From: a virus
Virus record (IMG/VR): IMGVR_UViG_3300037349_000085
Span: 1-39,500 of that record
Reading direction: 5' to 3' (one strand)
Length of the DNA stretch: 39,500 bases
In this document: positions 13,875 through 22,647 of the stretch, one piece after another
How positions within the stretch are numbered: position 1 is the stretch's first letter
Layout of the letters: each line of letters opens with the position of its first letter
The notes under the pieces: model-generated
Database searches by the model: none
The model's input: only the letters and a program-made list of their open reading frames with translations
What the model was told of the DNA's origin: nothing
Translations under genes and position numbers: made by a program

Positions 13875-14606
13875 ATGGCAACCACCGGGCAAGATATCGT
13901 TTACGGGGCCTTGCGCCAAGTAAGCTCTGTTACGCCCGGTGAGCCCATAGACGGAACCGAAGCATCTAATGCTCTTACCGTTCTCAATCGGATGCTGGCA
14001 GCATTTAGTCAGGAGTGGGGGCTTATTAATGTTCCCACTGTGGAATTCTTTCCGCTCGTTGTGGGGCAAGGAAATAGGTTGAATCCTTATACCATAGGTA
14101 CGGGTGGAAACTTTAATACCGTCCGTCCTGATTCCATATTCAATCAATGGATATACGACACGCAGGCATTGATTAAATACCCTTTGAAACAGGTGGCGGA
14201 TAATCAGTATAATTCTATTACACTGGATACGATTCCATCTATCCCAAAAAGCCTTTATTATGACCCGCAATATCCCTTGGGGAATATATTTTTATACCCC
14301 ACGCCCGGGTTAACAACGTATCAGCTCTGGATTGAATCCTATAAGCCGATGGCTCAGTTTTCTGCCCTTACCTCCACAATGAATTTGCCGGGGGAATATT
14401 TCCAAGACCTGATATATCTTTTGACCGAACAACTAGCCCCGGAATACGGCTATGAACTTAGCCAGCAACAAATGCAGAATATTGCCAATTCAAAGATGTA
14501 TCTAAAGGCTAGAAACTTTAGACGTTCGGTTGCTAACTTCGACCCCGGTATCAATGGTCAAGGAAGGGTAGTGGGGGGAACCATTTTAGATGGTTTTATT
14601 AGTTAG
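13875..14606 (+). CDS. Tail accessory factor, P22 gp4-like (head-to-tail adaptor)
   Basis: 243 residues. The N-terminus (Ile-Val-Tyr-Gly-Ala-Leu-Arg-Gln-Val, then Glu-Ala-Ser-Asn-Ala-Leu-Thr-Val-Leu-Asn-Arg-Met) and the centre (Tyr-Tyr-Asp-Pro-Gln-Tyr-Pro-Leu-Gly) fit the gp4 adaptor family of P22-like phages. It binds under the portal and helps keep DNA in the head. The next gene, gp10-like, starts at its stop codon, the same order as in P22. Confidence 0.8.
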   Translation: MATTGQDIVYGALRQVSSVTPGEPIDGTEASNALTVLNRMLAAFSQEWGLINVPTVEFFPLVVGQGNRLNPYTIGTGGNFNTVRPDSIFNQWIYDTQALIKYPLKQVADNQYNSITLDTIPSIPKSLYYDPQYPLGNIFLYPTPGLTTYQLWIESYKPMAQFSALTSTMNLPGEYFQDLIYLLTEQLAPEYGYELSQQQMQNIANSKMYLKARNFRRSVANFDPGINGQGRVVGGTILDGFIS

Positions 14607-16129
14607 TGCCTAGCGTTGAAATAAATTTCTGCGGACAAACATATGTTGATAAAACATTAAATGCCAATGCGCAGGATAGCATCAACCTTTACCCGATGCG
14701 GACGGAAATAGCTTCCAGCACCAAAGCACAGGCTAAGAATCCCGAAAAGATTATCATGTACCCCACGCCGGGGTATAAGTGGCAACGAAGCTGCGGAACG
14801 GGCCAGATTCGCGGTCTGTATGTTATCAACGCCACGCTATATATCATATGCGGCAATCAGTTCCTGAGCTACACTCCTCAAGGCGGCCCATCAGACTTAA
14901 TCAATGGCAGCACCACTGTTTTGGGAACGCTTAATACCTCAACGGGCATTTGTTCCATTACCTGTAATACAGTGCAAATTGCCATTAGTGACGGCCAATA
15001 TGGTTATACTTACACCATATCAAGCAATACGTTCGCCCAGATAGGAAGCTCAGGCAGTTTCCCGGCAAGCGGCGGATGCACGAATTTCACCTATTTCGAT
15101 TCTTATGTGATAGCGGCTGAGAATAATTCCAAGACGGTTATTCAATCGAATGTGCTGGATGCGACCACATGGGGTGCGCAGGCTTTCGATACGGTCGTTA
15201 CCTTCCCTGATAACATTGTCGGGGTATTCTCCGATGAATTGCAGTTATACATATTTGGGCCGAAGATTACAGAAGTTCAGGCCGACGCCGGAACCATCCC
15301 CTATGCCTTTCAGAAAGTCCCCAACGTTCTGATTCAGGCTGGATGCGCGGCGGTTAATACCATCTGCAAGATAGGAAACACCGTGATGTTTCTGGCGGCA
15401 GATATCGCAGGTAAAAGTTACGTTGCGGCATTGGAAGGATATGGAACTAAAGTTCTGTCTACTCCTCCTATTAACGAAGCGATGGAGCGTTACTCCGTTA
15501 TCAATGATGCCTTTGCGTATGTATACCGTGAAGGCGATAATATGTTTTATGTCATCACATTTCCCACCGCTAAAGCGACGTGGGCATATGATGTCAAAAT
15601 GGATATGTGGCATAAGCGGTCAATCGGAGGCGGTGCCGACCTTCCTTCCTGTTGTGTGCAATGGCAGGGCATTCAGATTGTAGGTGATTACAATGGTAAT
15701 CTTTACCAGATGTCCCAAAACTACAGCACCTACTCAACTTATAACCAAGCAACCCAAGTCGTTACCGATACACCCCTTACAAGGACACGAACGACCGCCC
15801 ATGTGAACGCGGAATATATGACGATGTTTATCAATGAATTAGTCATCCACATGCAGATGGGGAGTGGTTTTCAGACGGACAGTAATCTATCTCCGCAGCC
15901 AACAGCAGCCGCACCGCTTGTTACCCTTCAAGTTTCAAGGGATTTCGGCAATGTATGGTATACGGTAGGCACACGAAGTATGGGAACAGTAGGACAATAT
16001 GGCAGACGCTTACGCTGGCCGACACTAGGTAGGTTCAGACAGAACTGTACCTTTAGGATTATCATCACCGACCCGGTAGGAGTCTATATTATCGGGGCAA
16101 GCGCTACGGTTAAGAAGGGGACTAAGTAA
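14606..16129 (+). CDS. Packaged-DNA stabilisation protein, P22 gp10-like
   Basis: 507 residues (P22 gp10 has 472), GTG start overlapping the previous TAG by one base. The N-terminal segment Asp-Ser-Ile-Asn-Leu-Tyr-Pro and the Tyr-Pro-Thr-Pro-Gly motif are typical of the phage stabilisation family. Repeated beta strands suggest a propeller-like fold. In P22 it plugs the tail hub and is the platform for tailspikes. TAATG overlap with the next gene. Confidence 0.85.
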   Translation: MPSVEINFCGQTYVDKTLNANAQDSINLYPMRTEIASSTKAQAKNPEKIIMYPTPGYKWQRSCGTGQIRGLYVINATLYIICGNQFLSYTPQGGPSDLINGSTTVLGTLNTSTGICSITCNTVQIAISDGQYGYTYTISSNTFAQIGSSGSFPASGGCTNFTYFDSYVIAAENNSKTVIQSNVLDATTWGAQAFDTVVTFPDNIVGVFSDELQLYIFGPKITEVQADAGTIPYAFQKVPNVLIQAGCAAVNTICKIGNTVMFLAADIAGKSYVAALEGYGTKVLSTPPINEAMERYSVINDAFAYVYREGDNMFYVITFPTAKATWAYDVKMDMWHKRSIGGGADLPSCCVQWQGIQIVGDYNGNLYQMSQNYSTYSTYNQATQVVTDTPLTRTRTTAHVNAEYMTMFINELVIHMQMGSGFQTDSNLSPQPTAAAPLVTLQVSRDFGNVWYTVGTRSMGTVGQYGRRLRWPTLGRFRQNCTFRIIITDPVGVYIIGASATVKKGTK

Positions 16130-16575
16130 TGCCCAGTTCGATATTTCCCCCCGTTGCAACCGCGCCATTTTGCAATCCGGATGGTACGTTAACTTCACAA
16201 GGTATATTATTTCTTAATCAGCTTTTGAATAGGTCTGGCGGGATTGTGGGGGGGAGCTATACATCTCTTCCTGTGAACTCCAGCACTATTTTATGGAATG
16301 TGGGCTCAACACCTGTAGTAGTCGTGCAGCTAACGAATGGCTCTAATATCCTTACGGTATCGGGAATAGTAGCAGGTGCGCCGCCTTATAGAATTACGTT
16401 TATCCAGCCTTCTTCTGGCGCGCCCGGGACAGTAAGTTATCCTTCCAACTTCGCCTATCCCGGTGGGGTAGTTCCGACACTTTCAACAGCTAATAATGCG
16501 GTGGATTTGTTTAGTTACGTGAGTGATGGCACTAACATGTATCTTATGACCCAGGGCCTGAACTATCTAACTTAG
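16129..16575 (+). CDS. Hypothetical tail-region protein
   Basis: 148 residues, Pro/Ser/Gly/Val-rich, beginning Met-Pro-Ser-Ser-Ile-Phe-Pro-Pro. It is beta-like, directly downstream of the gp10-like gene and coupled to it by a one-base overlap. It may be a small tail component. Its end meets, tail to tail, the opposite-strand lipoprotein gene. Confidence 0.6.
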   Translation: MPSSIFPPVATAPFCNPDGTLTSQGILFLNQLLNRSGGIVGGSYTSLPVNSSTILWNVGSTPVVVVQLTNGSNILTVSGIVAGAPPYRITFIQPSSGAPGTVSYPSNFAYPGGVVPTLSTANNAVDLFSYVSDGTNMYLMTQGLNYLT

Positions 16576-16787
16576 TTTCCAGAAGTAATCTTATAGCCCT
16601 GATTGAGATGATTTACTATGCAGTTAGAGTCATCTGATTTCTGCATGTAATAACCTACGGCGCCCATAAGAATAGAGCTGGATGTGTTTCCCCCACAAGT
16701 GACGGTCTGGCCATGACTATCCACCAACGAAGTTTGGGGAGTGGTGCAGCCGCAAAGGGCAAGAAGTATAATGAGTGAGTAACGCAT
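16572..16787 (-). CDS. Small lipoprotein on the opposite strand (moron-like)
   Basis: 71 residues from the ATG at 16787. The N-terminus Met-Arg-Tyr-Ser-Leu-Ile-Ile-Leu-Leu-Ala-Leu-Cys-Gly-Cys is a lipoprotein signal with a usable lipobox (cleavage before the second Cys most likely). Three more residues are polar Thr/Gln. It is the only minus-strand gene in the 30-kb late block and has its own promoter, the usual arrangement of a moron that may be expressed in a lysogen and alter the envelope (inference). Two further Cys could form a disulfide in the periplasm. Confidence 0.7.
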   Translation of the reverse strand: MRYSLIILLALCGCTTPQTSLVDSHGQTVTCGGNTSSSILMGAVGYYMQKSDDSNCIVNHLNQGYKITSGN

Positions 16788-16822
16788 GTGGTAATTCTGC
16801 CACATGACAAGATATGAGTCAA
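16785..16822 (-). promoter_or_regulatory. Promoter and inverted-repeat operator of the lipoprotein gene
   Basis: On the minus strand TTGACT (16822-16817) and CAGAAT (16799-16794) are 17 bp apart. A perfect 7-bp inverted repeat CATGTGG (16785-16791) / CCACATG (16800-16806) brackets the -10 box and includes the ATG. The expected start falls on the A of the ATG, so the mRNA may be leaderless. Confidence 0.5.
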
Positions 16823-16823
16823 C

Positions 16824-17222
16824 ATGATTTATGGCATGGTGCCGATTCAGGACATTTCTAAAGAATGGCCGGAGGCGCTCCCATGGATTGAGGCGGCATG
16901 TGATTACAACAATAATAGGTATAAAGCTCAAGACCATTTAGAGCAAATACTTAAGAATAACAGTCAGTTGTGGCTAGTCAAAGACCCCCATATAATAGGG
17001 GTTATTATTACATCTTTAGTGCCATTCCCCCAGAAGCTTTGTTGCACAATTACCATATGCACAGGCGAGAGGGGGGGGGAATGGATAAGGAATGTTTCTT
17101 TTATTGAGTCATGGGCCAAGGCACAGGGATGTCAGCAAATGCTGCTTCCGGCTCGCTTGGGCATGTCTAAGATTCTTAAGGATTACAGGAAAACACATAT
17201 AATTTTAGAGAAAGATTTATAA
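16824..17222 (+). CDS. GNAT-like protein of the tail region
   Basis: 132 residues. A central beta section (Gln-Leu-Trp-Leu-Val, Gly-Val-Ile-Ile-Thr, Cys-Thr-Ile-Thr-Ile-Cys-Thr-Gly) leads to Trp-Ala-Lys-Ala-Gln-Gly-Cys and an ending Asp-Tyr-Arg-Lys-Thr-His-Ile-Ile-Leu-Glu-Lys-Asp-Leu. This resembles small GNAT-fold proteins found between adaptor and ejection genes in podoviruses. The acetyl-CoA loop is not obvious, so enzymatic activity is uncertain. TAATG overlap with the next gene. Confidence 0.55.
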   Translation: MIYGMVPIQDISKEWPEALPWIEAACDYNNNRYKAQDHLEQILKNNSQLWLVKDPHIIGVIITSLVPFPQKLCCTITICTGERGGEWIRNVSFIESWAKAQGCQQMLLPARLGMSKILKDYRKTHIILEKDL

Positions 17223-18871
17223 TGGGTGAAGTTCTCCAGCCTATTGAAAATATTGCCAAGGGGTTAACCTTTCAGAATGGCTTCACGGGCTTTCGGGATG
17301 CCATAGAGACAGGAGACGACATAGGGTTAAACTACCTTATCCCCGGAAGTTCATTGCTTACGGATAATTTGGTAAGCAAGGGGTCTCAAGCTCAATTAAA
17401 TACCCCCTTGGGGGAATTGGCCCAATTAGGCAGTGGTGCAGCTGGAGGCGGCGCATTTGGGCAGGGCCTTCAATCTGTAGGGGGAGCCGCTGAGCAAGCA
17501 GGTCTTAACAACCTCATAAGCGGGGTTAGCAATGGATTTTCAGGCTTATCCAATGGTATTTCTAATCTTTATAATGGCGCATCGGATATCGGAACTGCGG
17601 CGCAAGATGGAAGCAGTCTAGCTGAGTTTGGCAATCCGAGCGGATATTCAACATTTCTAGGTGGAACTGCAGCACCTGATACGAATTTAGAAGCAAATTT
17701 CACAGGATTCCAAAATAGCCCCGGTAGCGCTGATTTTGCAGGCTCGGCAGGAACTCCGGGATTAGGCGGGGCAATCAATGCTTCTCCCGTAAGCTCTACC
17801 GTAGCTGCTGGTGGAGGTGGAAACCTTGCCGGATTTGGTGGAACGGGTAGTATAGGAAGTGATTTAAGCGGCGGTCTATCCAGTACTTCAGTAGGCCAAC
17901 AAGGCGCTCTGGGTGCTGTAAATAATTCAGATTTTCCCGCATTTAGCAGTTCTGCTCCTGTAAGCAATCTTGATACGGGTGCCAGCTCATTCACGCAGAA
18001 TTCTGGTGATGTTCTCAATGGCGGTTCAAATCCATTGGCTGGGACGGGCGGAACGCAACAGGCAAATGGCATTTCTGGTCTATTTGGCCAGTCAGGTGCA
18101 CCCTCTGGAACATTCAATTACGATATTAGTGGAAACCCCGTAGGCGCATCTGCCTTAGGACCGTCTTCACCCGATTACGCAACAGCATCATACGATGCAA
18201 CAGGAGGAAATAAAATGGGAGCATTAGCAGGTCTATTTGGCAATGGAGCCACAGCAACAGGAACTACAGGAGGAGCAGGTAATAACATATTAAACGGCCT
18301 TCTGCGTGGTGGTCTTGGTTATCTCCTTAATTCCAAAACCTCTAATGATGGCATTGCTAATGCTACGCAGGCAGCACAACAGCAATTTGCTCCCTATACG
18401 CAGGCTGGAACCAATGCGGAGAATACTCTGGCCAGCCTTTACGGGACGAATGGTACGGCGGCTCAGCAGTCAGCACAGCAGGGGTTCCAAAACACCCCCG
18501 GTTATCAGTTTGCTGAGAATCAAGGCATCAATGCAGTGAACGCAAATGCCGCAGCTATGGGAAGCCCACTTTCCGGCAATAACCAGCAGGCTGTAAATAA
18601 CTATGCTCAGGGTACGGCTAACCAAACTTATAACAATTACGTCAATCAGCTTCAGAATCTTGCATCTGGTGGCCTAAGTGCTGCGGGAGCATCAGGAACG
18701 GCTGGCCTTACCGGAGCAAGCGCCGCGGCACAGAATTCACAGAATAACGCCAATGCCAAAAATACTGCTATTGGAGCGGGTTTGTCAGGGCTATTTCCTT
18801 CTGGTATAAACTTACAGCAGTTGCTAGGCGGAACGAATTCGCAAGGTTTACTTTCTTTATTTGGGTCATAA
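17222..18871 (+). CDS. Putative DNA-ejection/internal virion protein, Gly/Ala/Ser-rich
   Basis: 549 residues. The first 350 are Gly/Ser/Ala/Asn-rich with low complexity. The last 200 form Ala/Gln-rich helices with the segment Pro-Gly-Tyr-Gln-Phe-Ala-Glu-Asn-Gln-Gly and a series of Ala-Ala-x-Gly repeats. Similar C-terminal segments occur in podovirus internal or tail proteins that leave the head with DNA. It begins a run of three large genes in the position of P22 genes 7-20-16. No enzymatic domain is seen. Confidence 0.6.
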   Translation: MGEVLQPIENIAKGLTFQNGFTGFRDAIETGDDIGLNYLIPGSSLLTDNLVSKGSQAQLNTPLGELAQLGSGAAGGGAFGQGLQSVGGAAEQAGLNNLISGVSNGFSGLSNGISNLYNGASDIGTAAQDGSSLAEFGNPSGYSTFLGGTAAPDTNLEANFTGFQNSPGSADFAGSAGTPGLGGAINASPVSSTVAAGGGGNLAGFGGTGSIGSDLSGGLSSTSVGQQGALGAVNNSDFPAFSSSAPVSNLDTGASSFTQNSGDVLNGGSNPLAGTGGTQQANGISGLFGQSGAPSGTFNYDISGNPVGASALGPSSPDYATASYDATGGNKMGALAGLFGNGATATGTTGGAGNNILNGLLRGGLGYLLNSKTSNDGIANATQAAQQQFAPYTQAGTNAENTLASLYGTNGTAAQQSAQQGFQNTPGYQFAENQGINAVNANAAAMGSPLSGNNQQAVNNYAQGTANQTYNNYVNQLQNLASGGLSAAGASGTAGLTGASAAAQNSQNNANAKNTAIGAGLSGLFPSGINLQQLLGGTNSQGLLSLFGS

Positions 18872-18875
18872 TTAA

Positions 18876-20060
18876 ATGGCTACTATTGGCAGCAATTCTC
18901 AAGTCACTATCCCAGAACAAACACCCATTGGAAAAGCATCGTGGGATGTTGGATTTAATCCATCAGCCTATATTCCCCCTAATAATGACCGCACGCCCGT
19001 AAATCCTATTAATGCTGCTTTATCCCAAGAGGGCCAGCAAGCTCAGATTGGTTTGCAACAGGGACAGGCTGCTAATGCAATAAGCGAAGTACAGCAACGC
19101 CAGCGGGCCATGCAGGCTTCTATTCTCGGTGCCTGGGCAAAAGCCCCACCAGAACAGGCGGAAGCCTCGCGCAGTATGATTATGCGTATGGTAAATGGTA
19201 TAAATCCATCTTATCAGATTGACCCCAATATTGACCAAAAAACAGGAGGTATGGTTGCGATGAGTTCTGTGCCGGTTCAGGAGCAGCCGCAATATAATAT
19301 TACACAAACGCGAGCTAATATTTTATCTGGTATCGGTGGTGGACAAGGAATGTCAGATGCAGAGCGTTTGGCAATAGCCAGTCCCGAATCTAGCAATGCT
19401 ATTTATAATACTCCTGAGGGAGCGGCACAAAAGGTTACTGCAGAGAAAAATGCTAATAACCAAGTAGAAGCTAATAAGAATGCTATTGAGTCACAAGAGG
19501 GCTATGGACAGTTAGAGCCCACTATAAATGCCCTAAAGACGCTTGCCGCCGACCCCAATTTACCCCAGCAACGCGCTGGAATGAGCGCAGAACAGCGAGC
19601 TGCATTCTCCCAGAACTTTGGAAATCAACAAACAGCGGATACCTATAATACATTTAATAAGATTAACGAATCAGATGGAATAAAGGCAATCCAGTCTTTA
19701 GCTTCCAATGGTCAAATTAAAATGACCAAAGCATTAGAAAATATGGTCAATCGTGGCTACCTGATTGATCCCAACGCCTCGCCTACAAGTAAAGTAGAGC
19801 AAGCAAATGCTGTTGACGCTGAATTAAAGAATTCCATGATAGCCGCTCAAAATGTAAGCGCCAAGATGAATGGAGGTAAAACCCAGCCATACGCATCTCC
19901 CTATTCTGGAATTCCTGCCTCTATGCGGCCACAACAGAGCAATACTCCTATTCCGGCTGGTGCGGTTGCCTTTTTAAAATCTAACCCCAATTTTGCTGCA
20001 GCATTTGAGCAAAAATATGGTGTTAAGGCTGATAAATATCTAGGTTCAAATGGGAACTAA
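18876..20060 (+). CDS. Putative ejection/internal virion protein
   Basis: 394 residues, Gln/Ala/Asn-rich and mainly helical in the middle (Gln-Gln-Gly-Gln-Ala-Ala-Asn-Ala-Ile, Gln-Gln-Arg-Gln-Arg-Ala). No signal peptide or domain. It sits between two other ejection-type genes and overlaps the next gene start by 11 nt, so it is probably the second of three internal proteins. The assignment rests on position. Confidence 0.55.
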   Translation: MATIGSNSQVTIPEQTPIGKASWDVGFNPSAYIPPNNDRTPVNPINAALSQEGQQAQIGLQQGQAANAISEVQQRQRAMQASILGAWAKAPPEQAEASRSMIMRMVNGINPSYQIDPNIDQKTGGMVAMSSVPVQEQPQYNITQTRANILSGIGGGQGMSDAERLAIASPESSNAIYNTPEGAAQKVTAEKNANNQVEANKNAIESQEGYGQLEPTINALKTLAADPNLPQQRAGMSAEQRAAFSQNFGNQQTADTYNTFNKINESDGIKAIQSLASNGQIKMTKALENMVNRGYLIDPNASPTSKVEQANAVDAELKNSMIAAQNVSAKMNGGKTQPYASPYSGIPASMRPQQSNTPIPAGAVAFLKSNPNFAAAFEQKYGVKADKYLGSNGN

Positions 20061-22647
20061 TCCTTTTGACCAATTCGATACCCCCGCACCAAATTCAGCA
20101 AGCGGTAATCCCTTTGACCAGTTTGATAAACAGCCCCTTCCTAATGAAGGGTTCTGGCCGTATCAAAGACGGCAATTGGGCAATACTTATGATGATGTAT
20201 CTAAATATGGCGGTAAAGTACTCGATTCTGCCAAGCAAGGTCTATCCAGTTTAGCCGACCTTGGTGATGCTAAAATATGGACAGGTGAAAACGATCCCAA
20301 TCAGTATGGTTCAAAACTAACCACGGATGTATCGCAGGGGAATTGGGGCGACGTTCCCAAAGACATTGCTGGCCGTATAAATGAAGGTTTTTCTGCCAGC
20401 CCTCCCGGTAAACTTATTGGTGGTGTAGGGGCTATAGTTGGTGCGCCAGTGGCTCCCGCCATTCAAGAAGGGGTACAGAAACTAGAAGAAGCAGGCGTAC
20501 CCCACGAATTCAGCCAGCTAGCCCTAAATGCATCCCCCTTGCTTGCTAAAGGGATGGGCGGCGATACGGCCACGGCAGGTGAAGCGCCGGTATCAAAGGC
20601 CTACCAAGGCGTAGCAGATACGGCCTTAAAGAATGGCGCTTCACCTGAGCAGGTAATGGAAACTGCGGGAGGCCTCAAGCCGGAAGGCCAGCCCGCGATG
20701 ACGTTGCCAGAAGCATTAGGCGACCCTACCCTTCTAGCCAAGCAAAGGGTGCTTGGTGAGCAGGGAAATAAAGCAGGTGCTGATTTTCAAGAGTTTAATA
20801 ATAACCGCTTACAGAACGATTTACCTGCTTCTAAGCAGGGCATTGTTGAACAAGCTGGTGAGGGCAATGTTTCTACTCTTCATGATGCCGGTACGGATCT
20901 GCAAGATACAGCCAAGGGAATTATAAACGATGCCGTTAAGGCCCGAACCGAATCAGTCAAGCCGCAATATGAAGCTATAAAGAACAATCCTATCGCAGAT
21001 AGTGATGCATATAGCCTGAGGGCTAATCCCATCATTGAGAATGAATACAATAAGGTTATCAATAATGATGCCCTGATGGAGCGTCAGAATAAATTTACGC
21101 CTGAAATCCCTCCGCAATTAAAAGATTTGCCGCCTGCTATTCAACAACAGGCCATGGCACAGCTTCCTAACGCCAAAATGGTAAAATCTACAGTTGGCGG
21201 TCTAGACCCCAACAGCATAGGCGCATGGGATGCAGTTAAAAAGAATCTTGCTGCGCAGATAGATTCCATGGCAGCGCAAGGGCGTACACAGGAAAAGCTT
21301 TATGGCTTACTCAATGAGGCCAGAAATAATGTTAGAGATACATTGAGCCAATCAGAACCTAAATACGCTACCGCTAATGATGAATATGCAGCGCAATCGC
21401 CTGAAATAACCGCCATGCAGAAAGGCCCATTGGGTACGCTTGCCAAAGCGCAAACGGGTGAAAACGCAGCGCGTGCTTTCATGAATATGACACGGGAACA
21501 GAAACAGCAGGTAGTTCCACAATTAAAAGAAAGTAACCCCGAAGTAATGCCAAAGATAGCATCAGCGGTATTGCGTGAAGCCACGGATAAAACATCCGAT
21601 AGGGGAATTGGCGCTTATATTAAGGCTTTAAGCGGTGATAAAACCGTTAGAGATTCTATGGAATCCATGCTTTCACCTGAAGCATTCGAGGGACAAAAAG
21701 CGCTGGTAGAAACCTTGCAAAAAATACAAAAAGGCCAGCCCGTCAATTCCACCACTCAAAGCAAACTTGCTACCATGGAGGGAATAAACAACGAAAGCGC
21801 ATCAGGGTTTAATATCAAAAATGTTCCACTCACTAAACATGGTTTAATAGGGACTGCGCTTGATAAGACCCAGCAATTAGTTAATTCTATTGTGCAGAAA
21901 CTACAAGAAAAGCATCAAACGGAGCTGATGAAAGTATTTACCGACCCTGATTTAGAACAATTAGGACGCGCCCTGAAAAATGCCAAAGACCCACAAGCGC
22001 GAAGCAACGCTTCTATGGGGTGGTTAGCTAAGAAGCTAGGAATATTGTCTAATACATCCTCTATCGTGACGCCAGCCGGCGCTGCCAATAATGGAGATTC
22101 AGCATCAAATGGTGCTAATTCTTTCATCGGTGATGCAAATGCTTCCGAACCTGTAAACCCCATCATGCGTGATAAAATGATGGAAGGCTTTGCCAAGGCT
22201 GAATCCAATAATAATCCCAATGCTAAGAACCCCAATTCCAGCGCTTCAGGTCTCATGCAGTTCACCAATAGAACGTGGGCTGATATGGTTCAAAAATACG
22301 GCAAACAAACCGGCATAACCATGGCTGATAAATCTAATCCCCAATCACAACAAGTTATGGCCCGTCTTTACGCCAATGATAATGTTAAGGAAATGACACC
22401 AATGATAGGCCGTTCTCCGAATGTCACAGAATTATATATGGCCCATGTATTAGGAGCGCACGGTGCCGCTCCCATAGTCAATGCGGCCAAAACCAATCCC
22501 AACCAAGAAGCGTTAATGCTCGCCTCAAGACCGGCCATAGATGCTAACCGCTCATTATTCTTCCATACGAATAAAGATGACCCCAAATATCGCCAACCAA
22601 GAACGATAAGCGAATTTTACAATGAATTACAAAGAAGGATAAGCTAA
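20050..22647 (+). CDS. Internal virion/ejection protein with lytic transglycosylase domain
   Basis: 865 residues. The N-terminus carries two copies of Asn-Pro-Phe-Asp-Gln-Phe-Asp (4-10 and 20-26), a motif common in phage ejection proteins. A long helical middle section follows. The C-terminal SLT-type domain has the catalytic Glu near residue 718 (Ala-Glu-Ser-Asn-Asn-Asn-Pro) and the hallmark Ser-Gly-Leu-Met-Gln-Phe near 734. It should open the peptidoglycan locally while the genome passes through the periplasm. TAATG overlap with the first fibre gene. Confidence 0.85.
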   Translation: MGTNPFDQFDTPAPNSASGNPFDQFDKQPLPNEGFWPYQRRQLGNTYDDVSKYGGKVLDSAKQGLSSLADLGDAKIWTGENDPNQYGSKLTTDVSQGNWGDVPKDIAGRINEGFSASPPGKLIGGVGAIVGAPVAPAIQEGVQKLEEAGVPHEFSQLALNASPLLAKGMGGDTATAGEAPVSKAYQGVADTALKNGASPEQVMETAGGLKPEGQPAMTLPEALGDPTLLAKQRVLGEQGNKAGADFQEFNNNRLQNDLPASKQGIVEQAGEGNVSTLHDAGTDLQDTAKGIINDAVKARTESVKPQYEAIKNNPIADSDAYSLRANPIIENEYNKVINNDALMERQNKFTPEIPPQLKDLPPAIQQQAMAQLPNAKMVKSTVGGLDPNSIGAWDAVKKNLAAQIDSMAAQGRTQEKLYGLLNEARNNVRDTLSQSEPKYATANDEYAAQSPEITAMQKGPLGTLAKAQTGENAARAFMNMTREQKQQVVPQLKESNPEVMPKIASAVLREATDKTSDRGIGAYIKALSGDKTVRDSMESMLSPEAFEGQKALVETLQKIQKGQPVNSTTQSKLATMEGINNESASGFNIKNVPLTKHGLIGTALDKTQQLVNSIVQKLQEKHQTELMKVFTDPDLEQLGRALKNAKDPQARSNASMGWLAKKLGILSNTSSIVTPAGAANNGDSASNGANSFIGDANASEPVNPIMRDKMMEGFAKAESNNNPNAKNPNSSASGLMQFTNRTWADMVQKYGKQTGITMADKSNPQSQQVMARLYANDNVKEMTPMIGRSPNVTELYMAHVLGAHGAAPIVNAAKTNPNQEALMLASRPAIDANRSLFFHTNKDDPKYRQPRTISEFYNELQRRIS

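Noticed and set aside
17569-18117. Minus-strand ORF of 182 codons
   Set aside because: It is antisense to the Gly/Ala-rich ejection gene, Pro-rich by codon mirror, and has no context.
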